A stretch of DNA of 7,274 nucleotides from assembly GCA_023246985.1 (NCBI GenBank), contig JAHFHJ010000075.1:1-7274 (forward strand), in the 5' to 3' direction. The position numbers and the translations under genes are program-made. Shown one piece after another: positions 1 through 6,208 of the stretch. The notes beneath the pieces are model-generated. The model was not told the origin of the DNA. It searched no databases and saw only the letters and a program-made list of their open reading frames with translations. Every line of letters starts with the position of its first letter. Positions within the stretch are counted from its first letter, which is position 1. The DNA comes from Candidatus Omnitrophota bacterium. GTDB lineage: Bacteria; Omnitrophota; Omnitrophia; Omnitrophales; Aquincolibacteriaceae.

Positions 1-1
1 T

Positions 2-715
2 TCGAATACTTCCGCGGCGACATCCTCCACCCATTGGAAAAAAGAAATTTCATCGGACAAGGCGGACATCAGGGCGGAAAAAGACCGGATGAAAACGGAC
101 GCCGAAGCCGCGCGGCAGGAAGAAAAGGCATTGAAGGATCAAATCAAGCAGGCGATGCAGTCGGGAGATTTGAAAACGGCGGAATCACTGAGGACGCAGC
201 TGAAAACGATGCACCAAGAGAATGTCCGGCACAAGCAGCAGGATCAACGAGATTTAAAGACGGCGCGGCAGGAAATGATGTCTGACGCGAAAGCAGCGCG
301 AACCGACCGGATGGATGCGAATCATGACGGAACGGCGGATCAAGCGGAACGCGGAAATCGCGATCACGACAACAATCCTCCGGGACCGAAGGGCGGGCCT
401 GGAACGAACTGGGAAAATCAGCCGGGTCCTCAGGGCGGCCCGGGAGCCAGTCCCGATCGCAAGGGTTATGGACGGCGCGATCACGACAATAATCCTCCGG
501 GACCGAAAGGCGGGCCGGGAACGAACTGGGAAAATCGTCCGGGTCCTCAGGGCGGCCCGGGGGCCAGTCCCAATAGAGGCAATCAAGGTGTAAGAGATCA
601 CGGTCAAGGACAAGGACGAAATGGTCGTGGTCAAGGTGGTGAAAATAGAAGCAGCGGCGGTCATGGCGGCGGTGGGCCTGGTGGCGGCCCCGGCGGAAAT
701 AGCCGTCGAAGATAG
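2..715 (+). CDS. EF-hand-containing, Gly/Pro-rich repeat protein (5' end outside window)
   Basis: The frame is open from the window edge to the TAG at 713-715, so 237 residues are visible. An ATG at 89 is possible, but the same Lys/Glu/Ala/Asp-rich helical composition continues upstream of it (D-K-A-D-I-R-A-E-K-D-R), there is no good Shine-Dalgarno site, and no other start codon lies between 2 and 88; I therefore treat the gene as cut off at its 5' end. Counting from the Met at 89, residues 1-72 are highly charged and probably helical or coiled-coil. Residues 76-87 (bases 314-349) form a canonical 12-residue EF-hand loop with D1, N3, D5, G6, D9 and E12, which suggests Ca2+ binding. Residues 91-168 are two copies of a 39-residue repeat with P-G-P-x-G-G-P-G motifs, followed by a Gly/Arg-rich tail that is likely disordered. 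No known family or function is recognised. A cell-envelope or secreted role is possible, but the signal-peptide region is not visible. Confidence 0.75.
   Translation, partial: SNTSAATSSTHWKKEISSDKADIRAEKDRMKTDAEAARQEEKALKDQIKQAMQSGDLKTAESLRTQLKTMHQENVRHKQQDQRDLKTARQEMMSDAKAARTDRMDANHDGTADQAERGNRDHDNNPPGPKGGPGTNWENQPGPQGGPGASPDRKGYGRRDHDNNPPGPKGGPGTNWENRPGPQGGPGASPNRGNQGVRDHGQGQGRNGRGQGGENRSSGGHGGGGPGGGPGGNSRRR
359..592 (+). repeat. Two tandem 117-bp in-frame repeats
   Basis: Unit 1 is 359-475 and unit 2 is 476-592, each 39 codons. Over the first 96 bases (359-454 against 476-571) I count 6 differences. Four are single synonymous changes and the other two turn one codon from Gln to Arg. The last seven codons have diverged. 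Each unit encodes R-D-H-D-N-N-P and then two P-G-P-[KQ]-G-G-P-G blocks, so the unit itself looks like an older internal duplication. A third copy seems to begin at 593 (R-D-H-G) but degenerates at once into the Gly-rich tail. Confidence 0.9.
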
Positions 716-720
716 CATGG

Positions 721-766
721 AAAGATAGCGGCAACTATCAGATCCTTGGGTTGCCGCTGTCTTTTT
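721..766 (+). terminator. Rho-independent terminator after the repeat-protein gene
   Basis: The arms 721-734 and 751-764 pair over 14 positions. The core AGCGGCAA (727-734) pairs perfectly with TTGCCGCT (751-758). Outside it the stem continues through one G-U pair (726 with 759), two Watson-Crick pairs, and three A-U pairs that merge into the T-tract ending at 766. The loop is 16 bases (735-750). It starts five bases after the stop codon at 713-715 and separates that gene from the FMN reductase downstream. Confidence 0.85.
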
Positions 767-867
767 CGAATGCGGAACTATCGATAAGAAAAAGCAGCGA
801 ATGCTGATATTTTCCGCCGCGTTGTTTTTAAACGATAAAACAATTTCACCATAAGGAGACTTAAGTA

Positions 868-1476
868 ATGGCCGGCAAACCGAGGATCTTGGCATTTGCG
901 GGGAGTACCCGCATGGGATCCTTTAACAAGAAACTGGTAAAGATCGCCGCTTCGGGCGCCAAAGCCGCAGGCGCTGAAGTGACGCACCTTGATCTTCGGG
1001 ATATTCCGCTGCCTCAATATGATCAAGATTTCGAAGACAGGGAAGGCCTTCCAGCCCATGCGCGTAAGCTTAAAGACCTTATGCTGGCGCATCAGGGGTT
1101 TCTGATCTCGTCACCCGAATATAACAGTTCGATCTCCGGGGTATTAAAGAACGCCATTGACTGGGCTTCCCGTCCGGTTCCCGGAGAAGGGTCGTTGGCC
1201 TGTTTTTCCGGCAAAACGGCGGTCCTCATGAGCGCTTCGCCCGGCATGCTGGGCGGTCTTCGCGGTCTCGTGACCCTCCGATCCATTTTGGGGAATCTCG
1301 GAACGCTGGTTCTTCCCGATCAGATCGCCGTCGCGAAGGCCGGCGAAGTTTTTAATGAAAATGGCTTGCTGAAGAATTCCAAAATGGAAGGATCCGTTAA
1401 AAAGCTCGGCGCCGATTTGACACGGATATTGTTGAAATTGCAAGCGGAACCGGATCAAACTCGTTTGAGCGGTTAG
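868..1476 (+). CDS. NAD(P)H-dependent FMN reductase family protein
   Basis: This 202-residue protein has a flavodoxin-like fold of the NADPH-dependent FMN reductase family (chromate/quinone/azo reductase relatives). Family members carry FMN and pass two electrons from NAD(P)H to flavin, quinone or metal acceptors in the cytoplasm. Visible signatures are the FMN-phosphate loop G-S-T-R-M-G-S-F-N at residues 12-20 after a beta strand (I-L-A-F-A), S-P-E-Y-N-S-S-I-S-G-V-L-K-N-A-I-D-W at 82-99, and S-A-S-P-G-M-L-G-G-L-R-G at 122-133. The start is fixed by AAGGAG at 853-858, nine bases before the ATG. It appears to be a single-gene unit: a strong terminator lies upstream and the next gene is convergent. 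The true acceptor cannot be told from sequence. Its position beside a flavodiiron-rubredoxin operon makes a role in flavin or rubredoxin redox supply possible but unproven. Confidence 0.88.
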   Translation: MAGKPRILAFAGSTRMGSFNKKLVKIAASGAKAAGAEVTHLDLRDIPLPQYDQDFEDREGLPAHARKLKDLMLAHQGFLISSPEYNSSISGVLKNAIDWASRPVPGEGSLACFSGKTAVLMSASPGMLGGLRGLVTLRSILGNLGTLVLPDQIAVAKAGEVFNENGLLKNSKMEGSVKKLGADLTRILLKLQAEPDQTRLSG

Positions 1477-1532
1477 CGATGACAATGTTTGATGCCCGGG
1501 TCGCTGAGATCATCCCCAGGACCTACCATGTG

Positions 1533-1550
1533 AAAATCGGGACCGCCCCG
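1533..1550 (-). terminator. Weak candidate terminator of the flavodiiron-rubredoxin operon
   Basis: Read on the minus strand directly after the rubredoxin TAA, the sequence is CGGG-GCGGT-CCCG followed by ATTTT. This gives a 4-bp all-GC stem, a 5-base loop and a short T-run. The stem is short and the T-run poor, so this is only a candidate. It lies in the gap between two convergent genes, where a terminator is expected. Confidence 0.25.
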
Positions 1551-1712
1551 TTACCCCACAGGCGCGAAGTCGCTTTTAGCGGCGCCGCATTCCGGGCAGA
1601 CCCAAGACGCCGGGAGGCTTTCGAAAGCGGTCCCCGGTTTGATCCCGTGCTCAGGATCCCCGTTCGTGGGATCGTAGATGTAATCGCAAATGAGGCACTT
1701 ATATTTTTTCAT
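1551..1712 (-). CDS. Rubredoxin
   Basis: This 53-residue protein, read on the minus strand, is a complete classical rubredoxin: M-K-K-Y-K-C-L-I-C-D-Y-I-Y-D-P at the start, then W-V-C-P-E-C-G-A-A-K-S-D-F. Cys6, Cys9, Cys39 and Cys42 form the two C-x-x-C knuckles of the mononuclear Fe(SCys)4 site, and the aromatic core residues Tyr4, Tyr11, Tyr13, Trp37 and Phe49 are present. It is a cytoplasmic one-electron carrier. The preceding flavodiiron gene ends at 1723, only 10 bases before this ATG, and a GAGGG Shine-Dalgarno-like sequence overlaps that TGA stop, so the two are co-transcribed and probably translationally coupled. An in-frame ATG three bases upstream (1715) would add one Met, and either start is possible. 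Flavodiiron proteins take electrons from rubredoxin in several anaerobes, so the pairing is functionally coherent. Confidence 0.95.
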   Translation of the reverse strand: MKKYKCLICDYIYDPTNGDPEHGIKPGTAFESLPASWVCPECGAAKSDFAPVG

Positions 1713-1722
1713 CATGGATCCC

Positions 1723-2919
1723 TCATGCCGGAGTGATTCTTAACGCCTGAGCGAAAGCCCTTCCCAATTCGCGGCATTGTTTCAGGACCTCTTTCGAGGG
1801 AGCGCATTGGGCCTCTATCGCCGGTTCGATGACCTTCCACGCTCCTTTTTCCGCGAACTTTTTCAGCGCAGACAGTGCGCCGCCCCCCCAGCTATAAGAA
1901 CCGAATAGCCCGAGCAAGTGGTTCTGAACGTGATAATTATCAAGAACGCTTAACAACAATTCCATCATGGGGAATAGCGCGGTGTTGTAAGTGCAGCTGC
2001 CGAGAATCAGGCCCTGGTATCGCCAAATGTCATTGATGATAAAAGAAATATGGGTGTGAGAAACATCGAGCAGCTTTATTTTCTCGACCCCATGATCCGT
2101 AAGACTGTGCGCGATCGTTTCAGCCATTGTTTTTGTGTGACCATACATGGATGCGTAAGCAATCACCACGCCTTTTTCAGTTTCATAGCGGCTCCATTGG
2201 GCGTAAAGCTCCATGATTTTTTTTGGATCCTTGCGATAAACCGGTCCATGGGCGGATGCCAGGATCTTGACAGGGAGAGCCTCTAATTTGGCTAATGCTT
2301 TTTGGACCCTCCCGGCATATTTTCCGATGACATTGGTAAAATATCGGCGCGTTTCTTCGATGTAATGGTCCAAATCGACCTCATCGTCGAAGAGGCCTTT
2401 CTGAAGTACCCCAAAGCCTCCGAAAACATCGCCGCTGAAAAGTATTTGTGTTTTCTGCTCATAGGTCATCATGGTCTCCGGCCAATGGACCATGGGGGTT
2501 AAGACGAACTCAAGGGTGTGGTTCCCGAGGCAAAGCGTTTCCCGGTCTTTCACGATCAGTGTTCTGTTCGGGACCTTGTAGAAACCGTTCAGAAGCCGGA
2601 GGGTCTTTTCATTACCCACAACGCACATTTCCGGATACCGGCGGATTAGGAATTCAATGGCGCCCGAGTGATCCGGTTCAATGTGATTGATGATGAGATA
2701 GTCAATCTTTGGGCCACCCGAAAGAACCGATTGGATCTCCCGGATGAAGTTCTCACCATAATCTTTCTTTACGGTGTCGATGAGCGCGGTTTTCTGATCT
2801 CGGATCAGATAGGCGTTATAAGAGATTCCGTGAGGCAGCGGCCAGAGAGCTTCGAACAGGTCGGTCTCGCGATCATTGACGCCCACCCAAAAAATATCGT
2901 CCGTGATTGCGGTCGCCAT
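1723..2919 (-). CDS. fprA: A-type flavoprotein / flavodiiron protein (O2 or NO reductase)
   Basis: The 398-residue protein is of usual length for class A flavodiiron proteins. Residues 1 to about 245 are a metallo-beta-lactamase-like diiron domain with the full ligand set: H79-x-E81-x-D83-H84 (N-H-I-E-P-D-H-S-G), H145 (M-V-H-W-P-E-T), D164 (F-S-G-D-V-F) and H224 (S-A-H-G-P). Residues 250-398 are a flavodoxin domain with FMN-binding loops at 255-262 (Y-A-S-M-Y-G-H-T), 308-317 and 340-347 (G-S-Y-S-W-G-G-G). Such enzymes work in the cytoplasm and reduce O2 to water, or NO to N2O, with electrons from rubredoxin or reduced F420. The rubredoxin gene right behind it points to rubredoxin as donor. 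The ATG at 2919 has a GGGAAGAAG site just upstream and removes an unconserved 18-residue extension that an upstream ATG at 2973 would add through the promoter region. No rubredoxin or flavin reductase domain is fused to the C-terminus. Confidence 0.95.
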   Translation of the reverse strand: MATAITDDIFWVGVNDRETDLFEALWPLPHGISYNAYLIRDQKTALIDTVKKDYGENFIREIQSVLSGGPKIDYLIINHIEPDHSGAIEFLIRRYPEMCVVGNEKTLRLLNGFYKVPNRTLIVKDRETLCLGNHTLEFVLTPMVHWPETMMTYEQKTQILFSGDVFGGFGVLQKGLFDDEVDLDHYIEETRRYFTNVIGKYAGRVQKALAKLEALPVKILASAHGPVYRKDPKKIMELYAQWSRYETEKGVVIAYASMYGHTKTMAETIAHSLTDHGVEKIKLLDVSHTHISFIINDIWRYQGLILGSCTYNTALFPMMELLLSVLDNYHVQNHLLGLFGSYSWGGGALSALKKFAEKGAWKVIEPAIEAQCAPSKEVLKQCRELGRAFAQALRITPA

Positions 2920-2936
2920 AGATCTTCTTCCCAAGG

Positions 2937-2965
2937 TTGAACATGAAGTGCAATAGGTGTATTGT
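2937..2965 (+). promoter_or_regulatory. Candidate sigma70-type promoter of the korA-korB operon
   Basis: TTGAAC (2937-2942) and TATTGT (2960-2965) are separated by 17 bases; each matches its consensus hexamer at four of six positions. The predicted transcription start would be near 2972, which gives a leader of about 36 bases before the ATG at 3008 and excludes the upstream ATG at 2957 as the start. The match is moderate and unproven. Confidence 0.35.
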
Positions 2966-2966
2966 A
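2961..2966 (-). promoter_or_regulatory. Candidate -10 element of the flavodiiron-rubredoxin operon
   Basis: On the minus strand this reads TACAAT, five of six matches to TATAAT. The predicted start would be near 2954, about 35 bases before the ATG at 2919. The -35 region is poor: TTCAAG at 16 bases or ATTCAA at 17 bases. It lies on top of the plus-strand -10 candidate (2960-2965), so the two divergent promoters would compete or be controlled together. Confidence 0.3.
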
Positions 2967-3007
2967 TCTCCATTCCTCATTTCTTGAATAGAGAAAAGAA
3001 GGTGGCA

Positions 3008-4702
3008 ATGTCGTTTGAACGTACTTTCCGGGACGATATTTCGATCGTGCTCGCGGGTGAAGCCGGACAAGGTGTCCAAACCATCGAACAGATCCTGACG
3101 CGTTTGTTCAAGCAGGCAGGTCTAAACGTTTTCGGGACCAAAGAATACATGTCCCGCGTCCGCGGCGGCACGAATTCCACCGAGATCCGCGTCGCATCCT
3201 TTCCCATCGCCGCTTTTGTTAACCGCGTTGATATTTTTGTCCCGCTGGACGCCAAAGCCATGGATCATTTGAAGCCCCGCCTGACCGACAAGACCTTGAC
3301 CGTGGGGGATCGGGAAAATCTCAAAACGGAAAAAGAGATCCTGAATGCGCCTTTTTCGAAGATGGCGGCCGGGATCGGGGGCGAGCTCTTCTCCAATATG
3401 ATCGCCGCGGGTTTTTTGGCGGGGATCCTCCATATCGAACTCGCGATCGTTTATGAAGTCATTCAATATTTCTTTGGCAAAAAATCCGCGGATATCATCG
3501 AAAAGAACTGTACGGCCGCGAAACAAGGCCTCGAATTTGGGCGCGAAGCGTGCGCGAAGCATCGGATCCATTGTGAACTGAAGAGAGATCCGGAAGTTGT
3601 CGGGCAAATCATGATCAGCGGGCATGAGGCGGTCGCTCTGGGCGCGGCCGCGGGCGGGTGCAATTTTATCGCTTCCTATCCCATGTCACCCTCCACCGGC
3701 GTGTTGACATTTCTCGCGCAACACGGAGCCGAACTCGGAATTCTTGTGGAGCAGGCCGAAGATGAGATTGCGGCCATGAATATGGGGCTCGGCAGCTGGT
3801 ATGCCGGGGGCCGTGCCATGGTGACCACCTCCGGAGGCGGTTTTGCGCTTATGGGCGAAGGCCTGAGCCTCGCGGGCGCCATTGAATCGCCGATGGTGAT
3901 CCACTTGGCCCAGAGGCCGGGACCGGCCACAGGGCTGCCGACACGGACCGAGCAAGGGGATTTGGAATTAGCGCTTTACGCCGGACACGGAGAATTCCCG
4001 CGCGTCCTGCTAGCTCCCGGGACCGTTCAGGATGCTTTTCTCTGCGCTTCCCGCGCTTTTTACTTGGCGGATAAATACCAGATCCCGGTTTTTATTTTAA
4101 CGGACCAATACGTTCTGGATTCTTTTTATAACGCCGAAGAATTTCCGTCCGTTTCCGGGGAAGTAACATATTTCGTCGTTCAAACAGGATCGGATTACAA
4201 GCGCTACCGTTTTACGGAGAACGGCATCTCTCCGCGCGGCATTCCGGGATTCGGCGAAGGGATCGTTTGCATTGACAGCGATGAACACGACGAGGGCGGG
4301 TACATTACGGAGGATTCCGACGTTCGGACGGCGATGGTGAATAAAAGACTCAAAAAACAGAATCTTCTTCCCGAGGATGCCATGGCGCCTGAATTCTTCG
4401 GGAAGGAAGGCTACAAAAAACTGGTCCTGGGGTGGGGTTCCACTTTTCACGCTATCCGGGAAGCATTACGCCGGAAAGGCGAAGGTGACACGGCTTTTCT
4501 TTATTTTAAACAGGTCTACCCCCTCTCCGGAAAGGTCGCGGAGTACATGCGGCAAGCAAAGGAAGTTGTTTGCGCGGAGAACAATGCGACCGGACAGTTC
4601 GCGAAACTTATCCGGCGCGAAACGGGACTTTCCGTGGATCGGAAAGTTTTAAAATACGACGGGCTGCCTTTTTCAGTCGAGGATCTTGTTGCGAAACTTT
4701 GA
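3008..4702 (+). CDS. korA: 2-oxoacid:ferredoxin oxidoreductase, fused gamma-alpha subunit
   Basis: The 564-residue protein fuses two parts of a 2-oxoacid:acceptor oxidoreductase. Residues of about 10-190 are the gamma domain, with G-E-A-G-Q-G-V at 17-23 and R-G-G-T-N-S at 52-57. Residues of about 198-564 are the alpha part: the Y-P-M-S-P-S-T-G motif at 224-231, E-D-E-I-A-A-M-N-M-G at 251-260, T-T-S-G-G-G-F-A-L-M at 273-282 and Q-R-P-G-P-A-T-G-L-P at 302-311, then a C-terminal domain with E-N-N-A-T-G-Q-F. With KorB it converts a 2-oxoacid and CoA to acyl-CoA and CO2 with reduction of ferredoxin. Which 2-oxoacid (2-oxoglutarate, pyruvate or branched-chain) cannot be read from these motifs. The ATG at 3008 follows GAAGGTGG closely; an in-frame GTG at 3002 is an alternative, while the ATG at 2957 would run through the promoter. 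korB follows 11 bases after the stop codon. Confidence 0.93.
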   Translation: MSFERTFRDDISIVLAGEAGQGVQTIEQILTRLFKQAGLNVFGTKEYMSRVRGGTNSTEIRVASFPIAAFVNRVDIFVPLDAKAMDHLKPRLTDKTLTVGDRENLKTEKEILNAPFSKMAAGIGGELFSNMIAAGFLAGILHIELAIVYEVIQYFFGKKSADIIEKNCTAAKQGLEFGREACAKHRIHCELKRDPEVVGQIMISGHEAVALGAAAGGCNFIASYPMSPSTGVLTFLAQHGAELGILVEQAEDEIAAMNMGLGSWYAGGRAMVTTSGGGFALMGEGLSLAGAIESPMVIHLAQRPGPATGLPTRTEQGDLELALYAGHGEFPRVLLAPGTVQDAFLCASRAFYLADKYQIPVFILTDQYVLDSFYNAEEFPSVSGEVTYFVVQTGSDYKRYRFTENGISPRGIPGFGEGIVCIDSDEHDEGGYITEDSDVRTAMVNKRLKKQNLLPEDAMAPEFFGKEGYKKLVLGWGSTFHAIREALRRKGEGDTAFLYFKQVYPLSGKVAEYMRQAKEVVCAENNATGQFAKLIRRETGLSVDRKVLKYDGLPFSVEDLVAKL

Positions 4703-4713
4703 ATCGAGCGGAA

Positions 4714-5577
4714 ATGGAAAAAACGGCTTTTGAACTAAAAGAATGCGATGTAGCCTGGTGTCCGGGATGCGGGAACTTCGGTATCCTGAATCTTATGAAA
4801 GAGATTCTTGCCGAACTCTCCGCGGACCCGCAGAAGCTGGTCTTTGTGTCCGGGATCGGACAGGCGGCGAAAATTCCTCAATACATGAAAGTCCATTATT
4901 TCAACGGCCTTCACGGACGGGCGCTTCCGCCCGCGACGGCGATCAAAGCAACGAACCGGGAACTGACCGTGATCGCGGAAAGCGGTGATGGCGATATGTA
5001 CGGCGAAGGCGGAAATCATTTTCTTCACGCGATACGCCGCAATCCCGACATTACCAATATCGTGCACAACAATATGGTTTACGGCCTGACGAAGGGACAG
5101 GCGTCCCCGACCAGCGAGAAAGGTTTCAAGACGCCGATCCAGGTGAACGGCGTTATTTTGGAGCCTTTTAATCCTCTGGCCATTGCCATCGCGCTCGACG
5201 CTTCTTTCGTGGCGCGGGTCTTTGTCGGATTCCGGGATCATGCCAAACAGATCCTTAAAAAAGCGATCCTCCACAAAGGGTACGCGCTTGTCGATGTTTT
5301 TCAACCCTGCGTGACATTTAACAAAATGAATACCTATCAGTGGTTTCGCGAGCATACGTATCTTTTGGATGATTCTCACGATCCCAAGGACAGGACCCAG
5401 GCGTTCGGGAAAGCGACCGAAGCCGGGAAATGGCCTCTCGGGATTTTCTACCAATACGAAGGGAAGCCCGTTTTTGAGGAGCAGTTATCGGTTTATGCCC
5501 AGGATCCGCAACCGCTGTTCCAAAGGAAATTTCGCAAGGAACCGGTCGAACAACTTATCCGAAAGTTGAAGGAGTGA
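4714..5577 (+). CDS. korB: 2-oxoacid:ferredoxin oxidoreductase beta subunit, with unusual cluster ligand
   Basis: The 287-residue protein is the thiamine-diphosphate and [4Fe-4S] subunit, of usual length. Visible motifs are W-C-P-G-C-G-N (15-21), L-H-G-R-A-L-P-P-A-T (66-75), the ThDP/Mg motif G-D-G-D-M-Y-G-E-G-G-N-H (91-102) with N119-N120 about 27 residues on, and Q-P-C-V-T-F-N (197-203). In related enzymes four Cys hold the cluster. C16, C19 and C199 match three of them in spacing, but the expected fourth, in S-G-I-G-C, is Q50 here (codon 4861-4863). An extra Cys is present at residue 11. The ATG at 4714 is chosen because homology starts there; the frame is open further upstream (ATG at 4570), but that part overlaps korA and is out-of-frame read-through. 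The Shine-Dalgarno site is weak, so translation may depend on coupling to korA. A ferritin-like gene begins three bases after the stop. Confidence 0.93.
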   Translation: MEKTAFELKECDVAWCPGCGNFGILNLMKEILAELSADPQKLVFVSGIGQAAKIPQYMKVHYFNGLHGRALPPATAIKATNRELTVIAESGDGDMYGEGGNHFLHAIRRNPDITNIVHNNMVYGLTKGQASPTSEKGFKTPIQVNGVILEPFNPLAIAIALDASFVARVFVGFRDHAKQILKKAILHKGYALVDVFQPCVTFNKMNTYQWFREHTYLLDDSHDPKDRTQAFGKATEAGKWPLGIFYQYEGKPVFEEQLSVYAQDPQPLFQRKFRKEPVEQLIRKLKE

Positions 5578-5580
5578 GCC

Positions 5581-6072
5581 ATGAATATATTTGATCAAGC
5601 GATGGAAATTGAAAAAGAAGGTGAGGAGCTTTATGAGAAGTTTTCTCAAGAAGCGCCCAATCAAGGCATGAGATATATTTTTTCGTGGCTGGCCGACCAG
5701 GAACGGAAACATCGCGACATTTTCAAAAAACTGAAAGAAGGAAAACCGGCATCGGTCGCGGAGAGCGTGCCATTACAAAACATCAAAGAGATCTTTGAAG
5801 ACTGGAGAGAGAGCGCGACTTGCATCGAGGCCGATACCTCGCAGGCGGATGTCTATCGAAGAGCTCTGGACATCGAAATTAAGAGCATTTCGATTTATCA
5901 AAAATACGCCGCTACGGCCGCCTCTCCCCAAAAGGAGATCTTTCTCAGGATTGCCGCGGAAGAAAAAGGTCACAAGAAGATCGTCGAAAACATCATTGAA
6001 TTCGTCACCAAGCCGGAGGTGTGGGCCGAAAATGCCGAGTTTTCCAATCTCGGAGGGGATTATTACTTGTAA
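5581..6072 (+). CDS. Rubrerythrin-like ferritin-fold diiron protein, without rubredoxin domain
   Basis: This 163-residue four-helix protein of the ferritin-like/rubrerythrin superfamily carries the diiron pattern twice. E11 lies seven residues before Y18 and is followed by E41-R-K-H44 in the first half; E99 lies seven residues before Y106 and is followed by E128-K-G-H131 in the second. This pseudo-twofold ligand set is diagnostic of the family. There is no C-x-x-C, so the rubredoxin domain of classical rubrerythrin is missing and electrons would have to come from a separate carrier, possibly the rubredoxin encoded nearby. Relatives reduce hydrogen peroxide or handle iron in the cytoplasm. AAGGAG (5569-5574) lies at the end of korB, and the ATG comes three bases after the korB stop, so it is the third gene of the korAB operon. 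Exact activity is not settled by sequence. Confidence 0.88.
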   Translation: MNIFDQAMEIEKEGEELYEKFSQEAPNQGMRYIFSWLADQERKHRDIFKKLKEGKPASVAESVPLQNIKEIFEDWRESATCIEADTSQADVYRRALDIEIKSISIYQKYAATAASPQKEIFLRIAAEEKGHKKIVENIIEFVTKPEVWAENAEFSNLGGDYYL

Positions 6073-6113
6073 GAAGAATTTTTTAAATCAAAATCACTCG
6101 GAGATTCCGTGCT

Positions 6114-6152
6114 AATACCGCGTTTCTTAAGTTCTTATAGGTTCGCGGTATT
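6114..6152. repeat. 9-bp perfect inverted repeat upstream of the second ferritin-like gene
   Basis: AATACCGCG (6114-6122) and CGCGGTATT (6144-6152) are exact reverse complements separated by 21 bases, extended by one possible G-U pair at the base. No T-run follows, so this is not a normal intrinsic terminator. It lies in the 136-base gap between the two ferritin-like genes and could be a paired operator site or an RNA stem in the leader. Confidence 0.7.
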
Positions 6153-6166
6153 GTACCGTGTACCGT
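6153..6166 (+). repeat. Tandem 7-bp direct repeat GTACCGT x2
   Basis: GTACCGT occurs twice head to tail (6153-6159 and 6160-6166), immediately after the inverted repeat and just before TATAAA (6167-6172). The spacing to the AT-rich hexamer would suit a regulator or sigma factor binding next to a -10 element, but I see no convincing -35 box at normal distance. Function is unknown. Confidence 0.6.
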
Positions 6167-6208
6167 TATAAATTAAAGAAACACGATACTAAGAAAAGGA
6201 GAGCTAAG

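Noticed and set aside
144..895. Long minus-strand frames opposite the repeat-protein gene
   Set aside because: They arise from the repetitive, stop-poor G+C-rich sequence. They run across the terminator and low-complexity repeats and encode compositionally odd Arg-rich products.
1475..1505. AGCGA...TCGCT hairpin after the FMN reductase stop as a terminator
   Set aside because: The stem is only 5 bp with a 21-base loop and no T-run follows.
1479..1736. 85-codon plus-strand frame between the FMN reductase and the flavodiiron gene
   Set aside because: It is antisense to a complete rubredoxin with all four cysteines, has no recognisable motif, and its start overlaps the end of the FMN reductase region without a ribosome site.
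2920..3007. N-terminal extensions of the flavodiiron protein (ATG at 2973) and KorA (ATG at 2957)
   Set aside because: Both extensions run through the divergent promoter region and overlap each other, lack conserved motifs, and better ribosome sites precede the ATGs at 2919 and 3008.
4570..4713. KorB extended to an upstream ATG inside korA
   Set aside because: The 48 extra residues are an out-of-frame reading of the korA 3' end and do not resemble the family; homology starts at the ATG at 4714.
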